Source: Sphingomonas sp. S2-65
Lineage (GTDB): Bacteria > Pseudomonadota > Alphaproteobacteria > Sphingomonadales > Sphingomonadaceae
Assembly: GCF_021513175.1 (NCBI RefSeq)
Contig: NZ_CP090953.1
Coordinates: 310,001-374,000, forward strand
Reading direction: 5' to 3'
Length of the DNA stretch: 64,000 bases
Position 1 is the first letter of the stretch; each line of letters starts with the position of its first letter. The notes beneath the pieces are model-generated. The model was not told the DNA's origin, made no database searches, and worked only from the letters and a program-made list of their open reading frames with translations. Below are positions 53,160-63,792 of the stretch, in pieces. The translations under genes and the position numbers were made by a program.

Positions 53160-54391
53160 CCGACACCGTCGAAGCGATGATGGAACGCGACACCGTCAAG
53201 GACCCGAACACGGGTGACGTCGCGATCCAGAACTACACGATCAATTTCGGGCCGCAGCATCCGGCGGCGCACGGCGTGCTGCGCCTGGTGCTCGAGCTGG
53301 ACGGCGAGATTGTCGAGCGTGTCGATCCGCATGTCGGGCTGCTCCATCGCGGCACCGAGAAGCTGATCGAGTACAAGACCTACACCCAGGCGCTGCCGTA
53401 TTTCGACCGCTTCGACTATTGCTCGCCGATGGCGATGGAGCACAGCTATGTGCTCGCGGTCGAGAAGCTGCTCGACCTGGAAGTGCCGATCCGCGCCCAG
53501 TATCTGCGGGTGTTCTTCGCCGAGCTGACTCGCATCAAGAACCATATGCTGAACCTGGGTTCGCACGTCATGGACGTGGGCGCGATGACGCCCAATCTGT
53601 GGCTGTTCGAGCTGCGCGAAGACTGCATGAACTTCTATGAGCGCGCCAGCGGTGCGCGCATGCATGCGAACTGGTTCCGCGTCGGCGGCGTCCGCCAGGA
53701 CGTGCCGTTGAAGCTGCTGACCGACATCGCCGACTGGCTCGACACCCGACTGCCGCGGCTGTTCGAGGACGCGATCAGCCTGGTGGCGGAGAACCGCATC
53801 TTCAAGCAACGCAACGTCGACATCGCGGTGGTGAGCCGCGAGGATGCGATCCGCTGGGGCTTCTCCGGTCCGATGATCCGTGCGGCTGGCATTCCCTGGG
53901 ACATCCGCCGGTCGCAGCCCTATGACGTGTACGACCGGGTCGAGTTCGACATTCCCGTCGGCACGCGCGGCGACTGCTACGACCGGTTCATGGTGCGCGT
54001 GGAGGAGGTCCGCCAGTCGGCGCGGATCATGAAGCAGTGCCTCCAGCAGATGCCCGAAGGGCCGGTGAAGAGCCTCGACAACAAGGTCGTGCCGCCGTCG
54101 CGCGGGGCGATGAAGCAGTCGATGGAAGCGCTGATCCACCACTTCAAGCACTTCACCGAGGGCTTCCACGTGCCCGAAGGCGAAGTCTATGTGGCGACCG
54201 AAAGCCCGAAGGGCGAGTTCGGCGTGTATCTGGTGAGCGACGGCAGCAACAAGCCGTATCGCTGCAAGGTGCGTCCGACGGCGTTCAGCCATCTTCAGGC
54301 AATGGACTTCATGTCCAAGGGCCACATGCTCGCGGACACCACCGCGATCCTGGGCGCGATGGATATCGTTTTTGGTGAATGTGATCGCTAA
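53156..54391 (+). CDS. nuoD: NADH-quinone oxidoreductase subunit D
   Basis: The 411-residue subunit forms the quinone pocket with NuoB. It shows [20 protein letters not shown] (conserved His near the quinone), [37 protein letters not shown] and the end [12 protein letters not shown]. Length is normal, with an N-terminal ~20-residue extension ([20 protein letters not shown]). It overlaps nuoC by ATGA and nuoE by one base. Confidence 0.97.
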   Translation: MTDTVEAMMERDTVKDPNTGDVAIQNYTINFGPQHPAAHGVLRLVLELDGEIVERVDPHVGLLHRGTEKLIEYKTYTQALPYFDRFDYCSPMAMEHSYVLAVEKLLDLEVPIRAQYLRVFFAELTRIKNHMLNLGSHVMDVGAMTPNLWLFELREDCMNFYERASGARMHANWFRVGGVRQDVPLKLLTDIADWLDTRLPRLFEDAISLVAENRIFKQRNVDIAVVSREDAIRWGFSGPMIRAAGIPWDIRRSQPYDVYDRVEFDIPVGTRGDCYDRFMVRVEEVRQSARIMKQCLQQMPEGPVKSLDNKVVPPSRGAMKQSMEALIHHFKHFTEGFHVPEGEVYVATESPKGEFGVYLVSDGSNKPYRCKVRPTAFSHLQAMDFMSKGHMLADTTAILGAMDIVFGECDR

Positions 54392-55062
54392 TGGCTGACG
54401 CACCCCAACTCCCCGGCGAAGCCGAGACCCGCGCGCGCTGGGGCAATTTCGCCTGGACGCAGGCGAATGCCGACAAGGCGCGCGAGATCATGGGCCGCTA
54501 TCCGGCGGGCCGGCAGATGTCGTGCACGATCCCGTTCCTCGATCTGGCCCAGCGCCAGGTCGGCGCCGAGACCAACACCCAGGGCTGGCTGCCGGTGCCG
54601 GTGATCGAGTTCGTCGCGCGCGAGCTGGAGATGCCCTATATCCGCGTGTTCGAGGTCGCGACCTTCTACACTATGTTCAACCTGGCGCCGGTCGGCCGCT
54701 ATCATGTGCAGGTGTGCGGCACGACGCCATGCATGCTGCGCGGGTCGGACGACGTGCTGGCGGCGTGCAAGAGCCGCGGCATGAAGAAGGGCCACACCAC
54801 CGAGGACGGGATGTTCACGCTCTCCGAGGTCGAGTGCCTGGGCAATTGCGCGTCGGCGCCGATGGTGCAGATCAACGACGATAACTACGAAGACCTGACC
54901 TATGATCGCACGCTGGCGATCCTCGACCGGTTGGCCGGCGGCGATCAGCCCAAGACGGGCACGCAGGAGCCGGGTCGCCACACGGTGGAGCCGGTCGGCG
55001 GCCCGACCTCGCTGACCGCGATGGTGACCGAGAACCACGATTATCGGGGTGAGTGGGCATGA
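54391..55062 (+). CDS. nuoE: NADH-quinone oxidoreductase subunit E
   Basis: The 223-residue thioredoxin-like subunit carries cluster N1a, with ligands C109 and C114 (VCGTTPCMLRGSDD) and C149 and C153 (ECLGNCASAP). The C-terminal ~40 residues after LDRLAGG are a Gly/Pro/Thr-rich extension. The ATG overlaps the nuoD stop by one base, and the stop overlaps the start of a 55-residue membrane protein (ATGA). Confidence 0.95.
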   Translation: MADAPQLPGEAETRARWGNFAWTQANADKAREIMGRYPAGRQMSCTIPFLDLAQRQVGAETNTQGWLPVPVIEFVARELEMPYIRVFEVATFYTMFNLAPVGRYHVQVCGTTPCMLRGSDDVLAACKSRGMKKGHTTEDGMFTLSEVECLGNCASAPMVQINDDNYEDLTYDRTLAILDRLAGGDQPKTGTQEPGRHTVEPVGGPTSLTAMVTENHDYRGEWA

Positions 55063-55226
55063 ACGGTTCCAACAAGAACCTGGTCGTCACCATTTTGGCG
55101 ATCATCGGCGCGATCGTCGTTGCGGGTTGGGTGCTCAAGATCACCTTCAACCTTTTGGGGCCGCTGCTGCTGATCGCCGTCGGGGTGCTGATCTATATGA
55201 TGTTCTTCAAGAAGGGCGCCCGCTGA
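55059..55226 (+). CDS. 55-residue membrane protein between nuoE and nuoF
   Basis: The frame encodes [20 protein letters not shown], then a second hydrophobic stretch from [20 protein letters not shown], ending KKGAR. It thus has two transmembrane helices (about 8-25 and 31-50) with a basic end on the inside. The ATG overlaps the nuoE stop (ATGA), and the stop is one base before the nuoF ATG, so it is embedded in the operon's translational coupling. No known complex I subunit of this size belongs here. A supernumerary or assembly role is a guess; it could also be a lineage-specific passenger. Confidence 0.75.
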   Translation: MNGSNKNLVVTILAIIGAIVVAGWVLKITFNLLGPLLLIAVGVLIYMMFFKKGAR

Positions 55227-55227
55227 G

Positions 55228-56532
55228 ATGCTCGCCGACAAGGATCGCATCTTCACCAATCTCTATGGCTATCAGCCGTGGAACCTGTCGTCGGCGCGGA
55301 TGCGCGGTGATTGGGACAATACCGCCCAGCTGATGCAGCTGGGGCAGGACACGATCATCGACCGCATCAAGGCCTCGGGCCTGCGCGGGCGGGGCGGGGC
55401 AGGCTTCCCGACCGGCACCAAATGGTCGTTCATGCCCAAGGAGCCGAGCCCGACGCGGCCGAACTTCCTGGTGATCAACGCCGACGAATCCGAGCCGGGT
55501 TCGTGCAAGGACCGCGAGATCATCCGCCACGATCCGCACAAGCTGATCGAAGGCGCGCTGATCGCTGGCTTCGCGATGCGCGCGCGCGCGGCCTATATCT
55601 ACATTCGCGGCGAATATATCCGCGAGGCCGAGACGCTGTTCGCAGCGGTGGCCGAGGCGTATGACGCCGGGCTGATCGGGCGCAACGCGTCGGGCTCCGG
55701 TTATGACTTCGACGTGTTCGTGCACCGCGGTGCCGGCGCCTATATCTGCGGTGAAGAGACCGCGATGCTCGAAAGCCTGGAGGGCAAGAAGGGCCAGCCA
55801 CGGCTAAAGCCGCCCTTCCCGGCGGGTGCGGGCCTTTATGGCTGCCCGACCACGGTGAACAATGTCGAGTCGATCGCAGTCGCCCCGACGATCCTGCGGC
55901 GCGGTCCCGAGTGGTTTTCGAGTTTCGGGCGCGAGAACAACAAGGGCACCAAGCTCTTCCAGATCTCGGGCCATGTCGAGAAGCCGTGCGTGGTCGAGGA
56001 AGCGATGAGCATCCCGTTCCGCGAACTGATCGAAAAGCATTGCGGCGGCATTCGCGGCGGCTGGGACAATCTGCTCGCGGTGATTCCGGGCGGGTCGTCG
56101 GTGCCGCTGGTGCCCGCCGCCGAGATCATGGACGTACCGATGGATTTCGACGGCCTGCGCGCGGTCGGCTCCGGGCTCGGCACCGCCGCGGTGATCGTCA
56201 TGGACAAGTCCACCGACATCGTTCGCGCGATCAGCCGGCTCTCCTATTTCTACAAGCATGAGAGCTGCGGCCAGTGCACGCCATGCCGTGAGGGCACCGG
56301 CTGGATGTGGCGGGTGATGGAGCGGCTGCGCACCGGCGACGCCGATGTCAGCGAAATCGACACGCTCCAGCAGCTCACCAAGCAAGTTGAGGGTCACACG
56401 ATCTGCGCGCTCGGTGATGCCGCCGCCTGGCCGATCCAGGGCCTGATCCGCCATTTCCGCCCCGAGATCGAACGGCGGATCCACGAGAAGCAGGGTGGTG
56501 GCTTGGCCACGATGCAGGAGGCTGCCGAATGA
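55228..56532 (+). CDS. nuoF: NADH-quinone oxidoreductase subunit F
   Basis: The 434-residue NADH-binding subunit. The FMN loop is [10 protein letters not shown] at 54-63, the NAD-site region is [15 protein letters not shown], and cluster N3 is held by [12 protein letters not shown] plus the later [12 protein letters not shown] cysteine. It is where electrons from NADH enter complex I. Its ATG follows the small membrane protein by one base, and its stop overlaps the exported four-Cys gene (ATGA) rather than nuoG. Confidence 0.97.
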   Translation: MLADKDRIFTNLYGYQPWNLSSARMRGDWDNTAQLMQLGQDTIIDRIKASGLRGRGGAGFPTGTKWSFMPKEPSPTRPNFLVINADESEPGSCKDREIIRHDPHKLIEGALIAGFAMRARAAYIYIRGEYIREAETLFAAVAEAYDAGLIGRNASGSGYDFDVFVHRGAGAYICGEETAMLESLEGKKGQPRLKPPFPAGAGLYGCPTTVNNVESIAVAPTILRRGPEWFSSFGRENNKGTKLFQISGHVEKPCVVEEAMSIPFRELIEKHCGGIRGGWDNLLAVIPGGSSVPLVPAAEIMDVPMDFDGLRAVGSGLGTAAVIVMDKSTDIVRAISRLSYFYKHESCGQCTPCREGTGWMWRVMERLRTGDADVSEIDTLQQLTKQVEGHTICALGDAAAWPIQGLIRHFRPEIERRIHEKQGGGLATMQEAAE

Positions 56533-57143
56533 ACGGGCTCGTGCTTCTCGGCATGATCCTGGCGGCACCGGCTTCCGCGCAGGTCGGGGGCGGGCAGTCC
56601 GGCGTATCGACCTCGACGCCGGCTACCAACATGCGCCCGTTCCAGGAACTGCGGAACTTCGGCACCTGTTACGCGCGCAATCAGCCCAAGGACGCGCTAC
56701 GCATCATCGCGACGGAGCCCGGCTCCGCCGACGAAAAGAACGTGCTGGGCAAGTTGATCTACGGCGAGCACACGACCTGCATGTTTGGCGGCACGAAGAT
56801 GTCGATGCCGCCTGTGTTCGCGCGCGGCGCTATCGCTGAAGGACTATTGACCTCCGACGGCGTTCCCGAGACATACCGGCTTTCGGCGCCTGCCATCGGT
56901 GAGGCCAAGGATCTTCACGGCGTGGCGCGATGCTACACCAACGGACATCGCAGCGAAGTCGGCAAGCTACTTTCGACGCGGGCGGGCAGCCCGGAAGAAG
57001 TCAAAGCCGTAGCGGGCCTATGGGACGACTTCAGAGCATGTATGCCAGGTTTTAAAGTGCGCTTGAACGCACCCTGGATCCGTTTCCTGTTGGCTGAGGC
57101 GCTGTTGCGCCTCCCGCCGGAAACGCCCCGGGCAGGAGGTTAA
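56529..57143 (+). CDS. Exported, internally duplicated four-cysteine protein between nuoF and nuoG
   Basis: A 204-residue protein with a signal peptide ([18 protein letters not shown], cleavage near 18). The mature part is two repeats of ~70 residues: [20 protein letters not shown] up to HTTCMFGG, and [20 protein letters not shown] up to FRACMPGF, each followed by a helix (IAEGLL, LAEALL). The pairs C47/C84 and C135/C171 have almost equal spacing, suggesting one disulfide per repeat. The gene overlaps nuoF (ATGA) and ends with a Shine-Dalgarno for nuoG. Wobble positions look less GC-biased than in the nuo genes. Function unknown; a periplasmic factor cannot join the cytosolic NuoEFG arm. Confidence 0.75.
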   Translation: MNGLVLLGMILAAPASAQVGGGQSGVSTSTPATNMRPFQELRNFGTCYARNQPKDALRIIATEPGSADEKNVLGKLIYGEHTTCMFGGTKMSMPPVFARGAIAEGLLTSDGVPETYRLSAPAIGEAKDLHGVARCYTNGHRSEVGKLLSTRAGSPEEVKAVAGLWDDFRACMPGFKVRLNAPWIRFLLAEALLRLPPETPRAGG

Positions 57144-57145
57144 TT

Positions 57146-59167
57146 GTGCCTAAGGTAAAGGTAGACGGAATCGAAGTGGAGGTGCCCCAGGGGGCCACCG
57201 TGCTTCAGGCGTGCGAAGCCGCGGGCAAGGAAATCCCGCGCTTCTGCTATCATGAGCGGCTGTCGATCGCCGGCAATTGCCGGATGTGCCTGGTCGAAGT
57301 GAAGCCCGGGCCGCCCAAGCCGCAGGCCTCGTGCGCGCTGCCGGCCGCCGACAACCAGGAGATCCGCACCGACAGCGCGATGGTGAAGGCCGCGCGCGAA
57401 GGCGTGATGGAGTTCCTGCTGATCAATCACCCGCTCGATTGCCCGATCTGCGACCAGGGCGGCGAGTGCGACCTGCAGGACCAGAGCCTGGCCTATGGCC
57501 GGAGCCACTCGCGCTACACCGAGAACAAGCGCGCGGTGACCGAGAAATATATGGGTCCGATCATCAAGACGATCATGACCCGCTGCATCCAGTGCACGCG
57601 CTGCGTCCGCTTCGGCGAGGAAGTGGCCGGGGTGGAGGATATCGGCGCGATCTATCGCGGCGAGGACATGCAGATCACGACCTATCTGGAAAAGGCGTTC
57701 AAGAGCGAGCTTTCGGGCAACGCGGTCGACCTGTGCCCGGTCGGCGCGCTGACCCACAAGCCGGTGGCGTTTGAATATCGCCCCTGGGAGCTCCGCCGGA
57801 ACCTGTCGATCGACGTCATGGACGCGGTCGGCACCAACATCCGTGCCGACAGCCGTGGACGCCAGGTGATGCGGGTGCTCCCGCGGATCAACGAGGACGT
57901 CAACGAGGAGTGGGCGCACGACAAGACCCGCTACCATGTCGATGGCCTGGTACGCCGCCGGCTCGACCGTCCGTTCGTCCGCAAGGATGGCAAGCTGGTC
58001 CCGGTCAGCTGGGACGAGGCGTTCGATGCGATTGCCGCAGTGGCGAAGGACGCGGGTTCGAGCGTCGCCGCGATCGCCGGCGACCTGCTCGATTGCGAGA
58101 CGATGTTCGCCGCCAAGTCGCTGTTGAAGGCGATGGGCTCCGACCTGATCGAGAGCCGCCAAACCGGCATGTCGTACGAGGTGTCGAGCCTGGGCGCGGT
58201 GGCGTTCAACCCAACCATTGTCGGCGTCGAGGATGCCGATGCGATCCTGCTGATCGGCACCAACCTGCGCTGGGAAGCGCCGCTGATCAACACCCGCATC
58301 CGCAAGGCGATCAAGAAGGGCGCCAAGGTCTTCGCGATCGGGCCCGAACTGGACCTGACCTACAAGGTCGAATGGCTGGGCAATGATCTGGGCATCCTCG
58401 GCACGTTGCCGGAGTCGCTGGCGCAGGCGTTCGACGATGCCAAGCGCCCGCTGGCGATCGTCGGCCCGGGGGCGTTGGCCAAGGGTCATGGCGCCGCTCT
58501 GGCGTTCGCCAAGTCGGCCAATCTCGTGCGCACGCTCGAGGACGGAACGAGCTGGAACGGCTTCGGCGTGATCCACACCGCGGCGGCGCGCATGGGCGCG
58601 CTGATGCTCGGCTTCGCGCAGAAGGGCGGCATGGGCGACATCTTCCGCGCCGCGCCCAAGCTGACCTTCTTCCTGGGGGCCGACGAAGCCGACTTTGCGA
58701 TGTTCGCGAACAGCTTCAAGGTGTTCATCGGTCATCACGGCGACAAGGGCGCGCATCACGCCGACGTGATCCTGCCCGCCGCGACCTATGCCGAGAAGCC
58801 GGGCACCTATGTGAACCTGGAAGGCCGCGTGCAGCGCGCCGACCGTGCGGTGTTCCCGGTGGGCGACGCGCGCGAGGACTGGACGATCCTGCGCGCCTTG
58901 TCCGAGAAGCTTGGCCGCACGCTGACCTTCGACAGCTTCGAGGAGCTGCGCGCGGCGATGGCCGCCGAAGTGCCTGCGCTCGGCGCGGAAGGTCTGGTCA
59001 GCTATCCCTGGGACGCGCCGGCGCTTTCCGCCGATGCCGAGGGGCCGATCGCCTATCCGATCCAGGACTTCTATCTCACCAACGCCATCTGCCGGGCGTC
59101 GCCGACGATGCAGCGCTGCTCGGCTGAACTGCTCCACGGCGAAGACTTTGCGGAGGCTGCGGAATGA
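57146..59167 (+). CDS. nuoG: NADH-quinone oxidoreductase subunit G
   Basis: The 673-residue subunit carries the Fe-S chain of the peripheral arm. The N-terminal ferredoxin cluster uses C34, C45, C48 and C63. A His-Cys3 cluster lies in [19 protein letters not shown], and a further cluster in [18 protein letters not shown] molybdopterin-oxidoreductase-like domain that no longer binds cofactor follows. The start is GTG at 57146, six bases after AGGAGG inside the preceding exported-protein gene. The stop overlaps nuoH (ATGA). Confidence 0.96.
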   Translation: MPKVKVDGIEVEVPQGATVLQACEAAGKEIPRFCYHERLSIAGNCRMCLVEVKPGPPKPQASCALPAADNQEIRTDSAMVKAAREGVMEFLLINHPLDCPICDQGGECDLQDQSLAYGRSHSRYTENKRAVTEKYMGPIIKTIMTRCIQCTRCVRFGEEVAGVEDIGAIYRGEDMQITTYLEKAFKSELSGNAVDLCPVGALTHKPVAFEYRPWELRRNLSIDVMDAVGTNIRADSRGRQVMRVLPRINEDVNEEWAHDKTRYHVDGLVRRRLDRPFVRKDGKLVPVSWDEAFDAIAAVAKDAGSSVAAIAGDLLDCETMFAAKSLLKAMGSDLIESRQTGMSYEVSSLGAVAFNPTIVGVEDADAILLIGTNLRWEAPLINTRIRKAIKKGAKVFAIGPELDLTYKVEWLGNDLGILGTLPESLAQAFDDAKRPLAIVGPGALAKGHGAALAFAKSANLVRTLEDGTSWNGFGVIHTAAARMGALMLGFAQKGGMGDIFRAAPKLTFFLGADEADFAMFANSFKVFIGHHGDKGAHHADVILPAATYAEKPGTYVNLEGRVQRADRAVFPVGDAREDWTILRALSEKLGRTLTFDSFEELRAAMAAEVPALGAEGLVSYPWDAPALSADAEGPIAYPIQDFYLTNAICRASPTMQRCSAELLHGEDFAEAAE

Positions 59168-60222
59168 CCTCCTGGTTCACCGGTTTCCTGCCTTATGGCT
59201 GGGCGTGGTTCCTCGCCACGATCATCGACATCCTGGTCATCGCGCTGCCGCTGATGCTGGCCGTGGCGATGATCATCTATGCCGATCGCAAGATCTGGGC
59301 GGCGATGGCGCTGCGACGCGGCCCCAATGTCGTCGGGCCGTTCGGCCTCATGCAGAGCTTCGCCGACGGGCTGAAGGTGTTCCTGCAGGAAACCATCATC
59401 CCGTCGAGCGCGAACAAGGGTCTGTTCCTGCTTGCCCCGATCATCACCTTCACGGTCGCGCTGATCGTGTGGGCAGTGGTTCCGTTCCAGGCCGGCGTAG
59501 CGCTCTCCAGCATCAATGTCGGATTGCTCTACGTACTCGCCGCCTCGTCGCTGGGCGTCTATGGCGTGATCCTCGCGGGCTGGTCGTCCAACTCCAAATA
59601 CCCGTTCTACTCCGCGATCCGCGCGGCGGCGCAGATGGTGAGCTATGAAGTCTCGATCGGCTTCGTGCTGATCTCGGTCGTACTGTGGGCGGGCACCTTC
59701 AACCTGGGCGGCATCGTCGAGGCGCAGCGTGGGTCGGCGATCTTCGGATGGGTAAACGGTTTCGTCGCGAACCCGCTGCTCTTCCCGATGTGGGTGGTGT
59801 TCCTGATCTCGTCGATGGCGGAAACACAGCGCGCGCCCTTCGATATCGCCGAGGCCGAGTCCGAACTCGTCGCCGGGTACCAGACCGAGTATTCGTCGAT
59901 GGCGTTCGCGCTGTTCTGGTTGGGTGAGTACGCCAACGTCCTCCTGATGTGCGCGCTCAACGCGACATTGTTCTGGGGCGGCTATCTTCCGCCGCTCAAT
60001 ATCGACCTGATCCCCTGGTTCGATATCCCCGGCATTCTGTGGCTGTTCGGCAAGATCCTGTTCTTCTTCTTCATCTTCAGCTGGGTCCGCGCCACGGTGC
60101 CGCGCTACCGCTACGACCAGCTGATGCGGCTGGGCTGGAAGATTTTCCTGCCGCTGTCGCTGTTCTTCGTCTTCCTCGTTTCCGGGTTCCTGATGTGGAC
60201 CCGTGTCGGAGTCCCCGCATGA
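59164..60222 (+). CDS. nuoH: NADH-quinone oxidoreductase subunit H
   Basis: The 352-residue membrane subunit couples the peripheral arm to the proton pumps. It has eight hydrophobic helices and conserved loops [20 protein letters not shown] and [27 protein letters not shown] (given in parts: [16 protein letters not shown], then [11 protein letters not shown]), which line the quinone tunnel. Length is normal. The start overlaps the nuoG stop, and its stop overlaps the nuoI start (ATGA). Confidence 0.97.
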   Translation: MTSWFTGFLPYGWAWFLATIIDILVIALPLMLAVAMIIYADRKIWAAMALRRGPNVVGPFGLMQSFADGLKVFLQETIIPSSANKGLFLLAPIITFTVALIVWAVVPFQAGVALSSINVGLLYVLAASSLGVYGVILAGWSSNSKYPFYSAIRAAAQMVSYEVSIGFVLISVVLWAGTFNLGGIVEAQRGSAIFGWVNGFVANPLLFPMWVVFLISSMAETQRAPFDIAEAESELVAGYQTEYSSMAFALFWLGEYANVLLMCALNATLFWGGYLPPLNIDLIPWFDIPGILWLFGKILFFFFIFSWVRATVPRYRYDQLMRLGWKIFLPLSLFFVFLVSGFLMWTRVGVPA

Positions 60223-60704
60223 GCGTCGCTCAGATCATCCGCTCCTACACGCTCTGGGAGTTCCTCAAGGCGCACTGGCTGACCTTGCGGTACTTCTTCA
60301 AGGCCAAGGCGACGATCAACTATCCGTACGAGAAGAACCCAGTCAGTCCGCGCTTCCGCGGCGAGCATGCGCTGCGCCGCTATGCGAACGGCGAAGAGCG
60401 CTGCATCGCGTGCAAGCTGTGCGAGGCGGTGTGCCCGGCGCTGGCGATCACGATCGAGGCCGAACCGCGCGAGGACGGCAGCCGCCGCACCACGCGCTAC
60501 GACATCGACATGACCAAGTGCATCTATTGCGGCCTGTGCCAGGAAGCATGCCCGGTCGACGCGATCGTCGAGGGTCCAAACTTCGAATTCTCGACCGAGA
60601 CCCGCGAAGAGCTGATCTATCAGAAGGACAAGCTGCTCGCGAACGGCGACCGCTGGGAGCGCGCGATCGCCGCGAACCTTGCCGCCGATGCACCGTACCG
60701 TTAA
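60219..60704 (+). CDS. nuoI: NADH-quinone oxidoreductase subunit I
   Basis: The 161-residue ferredoxin-like subunit has an amphipathic N-terminus ([20 protein letters not shown]) and two 4Fe-4S motifs, [12 protein letters not shown] and [12 protein letters not shown], each followed in sequence by the partner Cys-Pro of the other cluster. It passes electrons to NuoB. The ATG at 60219 overlaps the nuoH stop; earlier in-frame sequence is shadow of nuoH. Unlike other junctions it is separated from the next subunit by 60 bases. Confidence 0.97.
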   Translation: MSVAQIIRSYTLWEFLKAHWLTLRYFFKAKATINYPYEKNPVSPRFRGEHALRRYANGEERCIACKLCEAVCPALAITIEAEPREDGSRRTTRYDIDMTKCIYCGLCQEACPVDAIVEGPNFEFSTETREELIYQKDKLLANGDRWERAIAANLAADAPYR

Positions 60705-60726
60705 GCGCGCGCCAACAGTGGGACGC

Positions 60727-60768
60727 ATGATGATTCACCATCCTCAGGCAAAGGCGGCGGTCGCGTGA
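60727..60768 (+). CDS. Possible 13-residue leader ORF coupled to nuoJ
   Basis: In the only gap of the operon, ATGATGATTCACCATCC opens a frame encoding [13 protein letters not shown], whose TGA overlaps the nuoJ GTG start as GTGA. It reproduces the overlap pattern of the neighbouring genes. There is no strong ribosome binding site (only GTGGGACGC before it), so translation is uncertain. Confidence 0.3.
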   Translation: MMIHHPQAKAAVA

Positions 60769-61376
60769 TCCAAGCCCTGGCCTTTTACCTCTTCGCGATC
60801 GTGGTGTGCCTCTCGGGCGCGCTCACGATCCTGTCGCGCAACCCGGTGCACAGCGTGCTGTGGCTGATCCTGGCGTTCTTCAATGCCGCCGGGCTGATGG
60901 TGCTCGCGGGCGCGGAGTTCATCGCGATGCTGCTGGTCATCGTCTATGTCGGCGCGGTCGCCGTGCTGTTCCTGTTCGTCGTGATGATGCTCGACATCGA
61001 CTTCGCGGAATTGCGCTCGGGCGTGATGCGGTACGCCGCCGTGGGCCTGGCGCTCGCCGTCGCGCTGGTCGCCGAGATCATCATTGCGATTGGTGCCTGG
61101 AGCGCCGGCGGGCTCGAGATGAGCCGCCGCGCCGCACCGATCGTGTCGGAGGTGCCCAACATCGAGGCAATCGGCCGGCTGCTCTACACCCGCTATTTGT
61201 TCATCTTCGAAGGCGCCGGCCTTGTGCTGCTCGTCGCGATGATCGGCGCGATCGTGCTGACCTACCGCCAGCGCAGTGACGTTCGCCCGCAGAATGTCAG
61301 CCACCAGATCAACCGCCGCTCGAAGGATGCGACCCGCAACATGAACCCGGGCGTGGGCGAGGGGATGCAGCTGTGA
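60765..61376 (+). CDS. nuoJ: NADH-quinone oxidoreductase subunit J
   Basis: The 203-residue membrane subunit has five helices. It shows [20 protein letters not shown] and [20 protein letters not shown], the helix with the pi-bulge involved in coupling. The ~35-residue C-terminal tail ([20 protein letters not shown]) is basic and cytosolic. The start is GTG at 60765, and its stop overlaps the nuoK start (GTGA). Confidence 0.95.
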   Translation: MIQALAFYLFAIVVCLSGALTILSRNPVHSVLWLILAFFNAAGLMVLAGAEFIAMLLVIVYVGAVAVLFLFVVMMLDIDFAELRSGVMRYAAVGLALAVALVAEIIIAIGAWSAGGLEMSRRAAPIVSEVPNIEAIGRLLYTRYLFIFEGAGLVLLVAMIGAIVLTYRQRSDVRPQNVSHQINRRSKDATRNMNPGVGEGMQL

Positions 61377-61678
61377 TCGGTGTCACCCACTATCTCGTCG
61401 TCTCGGCGATCCTGTTCACTTTGGGGGTGCTCGGCATCTTCATGAACCGCAAGAACCTGATCGTCATCCTGATGGCGATCGAGCTCATCCTGCTGGCCGT
61501 GAACCTGAACCTGGTCGCCTTCTCGGCGGCGCTGGGGGATCTGGTCGGCCAGGTATTCGCCATGTTCGTGCTGACCGTCGCTGCCGGTGAGGCGGCGATC
61601 GGTCTGGCAATCCTCGTCATCTATTTCCGCGGTCGTGGCACGATCTCGGTCGACGACGTCAATCGGATGAAGGGCTGA
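61373..61678 (+). CDS. nuoK: NADH-quinone oxidoreductase subunit K
   Basis: The 101-residue subunit has three helices, with the proton-path glutamates in [20 protein letters not shown] and [17 protein letters not shown]. It begins with GTG at 61373 ([15 protein letters not shown]). It is coupled at both ends: GTGA with nuoJ and TGATG with nuoL. Length and motifs are entirely typical. Confidence 0.96.
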   Translation: MIGVTHYLVVSAILFTLGVLGIFMNRKNLIVILMAIELILLAVNLNLVAFSAALGDLVGQVFAMFVLTVAAGEAAIGLAILVIYFRGRGTISVDDVNRMKG

Positions 61679-63792
61679 TGTCGCCGATCCTCGCAATCAC
61701 ATTCCTGCCGCTGATCGCTGCGATCGTCGGTGGGTTCGCCAACAAGTCGTTCGGCACCGCCTTTCCGAAGCTGGTGACGACGGGCGCGCTGCTCATCGCC
61801 TGCGCGCTGTCCTGGACGGTCTTCCTTCCGTTCCTCAATGGCACCGCCGAAGCAACGGTCACTCCGGTGCTGCACTGGCTCACCTCGGGCACGATGAGCT
61901 TCGCCTGGGAGCTGCGCGTCGACGCGCTCACTGCGGTCATGCTCGTGGTGGTGACCAGCGTCTCGGCGCTCGTCCACATCTATAGCTGGGGCTATATGAG
62001 CGAGGACCCGGATCAGCCGCGGTTCTTCGCCTATCTCTCGCTGTTCACTTTCGCGATGCTGATGCTCGTGACGGCGAACAATCTGGTGCAGATGTTCTTC
62101 GGCTGGGAAGGCGTGGGTCTAGCTTCGTACCTGCTGATCGGCTTCTGGTTCCGCAAGCCCAGCGCGCAGGCTGCTGCGATCAAGGCATTCGTCGTCAACC
62201 GCGTCGGCGATCTGGGCTTCATGCTCGGCATCTTCGGCACCTTCCTGGTGTTCGGCACCGTCTCGATCCCCGAGATTCTGGCGGCAGCGCCGAACATGGC
62301 CGGTTCGACCATCGGCTTCCTCGGCGCGCGCTTCGACACGATGACCGTGCTTTGCCTGCTGCTGTTCGTCGGCGCGATGGGCAAATCGGCGCAGCTCGGC
62401 CTGCACACCTGGTTACCCGACGCGATGGAAGGCCCGACCCCGGTGTCGGCGCTGATCCACGCCGCGACCATGGTCACCGCGGGCGTGTTCATGGTGTGCC
62501 GCATGTCGCCGATGTTCGAGATGAGCCCGGTGGCGATGGGCGTGGTCACCTTCGTGGGTGCCGCGACCTGCTTCTTCGCGGCGACCGTCGGCACAACGCA
62601 GACCGACATCAAGCGCGTGATCGCCTATTCGACCTGCTCGCAGCTCGGGTATATGTTCTTCGCCGCGGGCGTGGGCGCCTATGGCGCGGCGATGTTCCAC
62701 CTGTTCACGCACGCCTTCTTCAAGGCGTTGCTGTTCCTGGGTGCCGGCTCGGTGATCCATGCGATGCATCACGAGCAGGACATGCGCTTCTATGGCGGCC
62801 TGCGTAAGCACATCCCGGTGACGTTCTGGACGATGATGGCGGGCACGCTCGCGATCACCGGTGTCGGCATCCCCGGCATCTTCGGCTTCGACGCGATCGG
62901 CTTTGCCGGCTTCCACTCGAAGGACGCGATCATCGAAGCGAGCTGGGCTGCAGGTGCGTCGAGCGCCTTCTGGGTCGGCGTGTTCGTGGCGCTGCTGACG
63001 AGCTTCTATTCGTGGCGCGTCGTGTTCCTGACCTTCTATGGCAAGCCGCGCTGGGCGGGCTCCGAGCACATTCAGCATGCGGTGCACGATGCGCATGGTC
63101 ACGGCCATGACTCGCATGACACTCACGGGCATGGCAGCGAAGACGCCAACGCGCCCGCGCAGGAGGACTCCGGTCACCACGCGCCGAGCACCAGCCATGC
63201 GCTCCACGATCACGCACCCGAAGGGACGGCGGGCTATCATCCGCATGAAAGCCCGATCGTGATGCTGATCCCGCTGCTGGTGCTTACCCTCGGTGCGATT
63301 GCCGCGGGCTTTGTGTTCCACGGCTTCTTCATCGAGCCCGAGGCCGGCGAGCGTTTCTGGAAGGGCTCGCTGTTCTTCAACGAGCATTTGATGCACGCGA
63401 TGCACGGAGTGCCCCTGGGCGTGAAGCTGTCGGCAACCATCGCCATGCTGCTCGGCCTCGGCATCTCCTGGTACACCTATGTGGTGAAGCCGGGTCTCGC
63501 GACGGCGATCGCGGAGCATATCCGCCCGCTCTACACCTTCCTGCTCAACAAGTGGTATTTCGACGAACTGTACAACTTCCTGTTCGTCCGGCCGGCGTTC
63601 GCCATCGGCCGTCTGCTCTGGAAGGCGGGTGACGAAAAGACCATCGACCGCTTCGGCCCCAATGGGCTCGCCAATGTCGTCCGCGTGGGCAGCATCGGTG
63701 CGGTGAAGCTGCAATCGGGATATCTTTATACTTATGCGTTCATCATGCTGATCGGCCTCACCGCGGCGCTGACCTGGGTGATCGCAGGATGA
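61678..63792 (+). CDS. nuoL: NADH-quinone oxidoreductase subunit L with His-rich loop
   Basis: The 704-residue antiporter-like pump shows [19 protein letters not shown], the channel lysine region [19 protein letters not shown] and the [15 protein letters not shown] helix. A cytosolic or periplasmic loop at about 464-523 contains 16 histidines in 60 residues (for example [19 protein letters not shown]), beyond the normal NuoL sequence. The lateral helix and final membrane helix follow. It overlaps nuoK by one base and nuoM by ATGA. Confidence 0.96.
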   Translation: MSPILAITFLPLIAAIVGGFANKSFGTAFPKLVTTGALLIACALSWTVFLPFLNGTAEATVTPVLHWLTSGTMSFAWELRVDALTAVMLVVVTSVSALVHIYSWGYMSEDPDQPRFFAYLSLFTFAMLMLVTANNLVQMFFGWEGVGLASYLLIGFWFRKPSAQAAAIKAFVVNRVGDLGFMLGIFGTFLVFGTVSIPEILAAAPNMAGSTIGFLGARFDTMTVLCLLLFVGAMGKSAQLGLHTWLPDAMEGPTPVSALIHAATMVTAGVFMVCRMSPMFEMSPVAMGVVTFVGAATCFFAATVGTTQTDIKRVIAYSTCSQLGYMFFAAGVGAYGAAMFHLFTHAFFKALLFLGAGSVIHAMHHEQDMRFYGGLRKHIPVTFWTMMAGTLAITGVGIPGIFGFDAIGFAGFHSKDAIIEASWAAGASSAFWVGVFVALLTSFYSWRVVFLTFYGKPRWAGSEHIQHAVHDAHGHGHDSHDTHGHGSEDANAPAQEDSGHHAPSTSHALHDHAPEGTAGYHPHESPIVMLIPLLVLTLGAIAAGFVFHGFFIEPEAGERFWKGSLFFNEHLMHAMHGVPLGVKLSATIAMLLGLGISWYTYVVKPGLATAIAEHIRPLYTFLLNKWYFDELYNFLFVRPAFAIGRLLWKAGDEKTIDRFGPNGLANVVRVGSIGAVKLQSGYLYTYAFIMLIGLTAALTWVIAG

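Noticed and set aside
57140..59137. 665-codon minus-strand frame opposite nuoG
   Set aside because: Antisense mirror of a gene with complete iron-sulphur motifs and operon context; no domain recognised.
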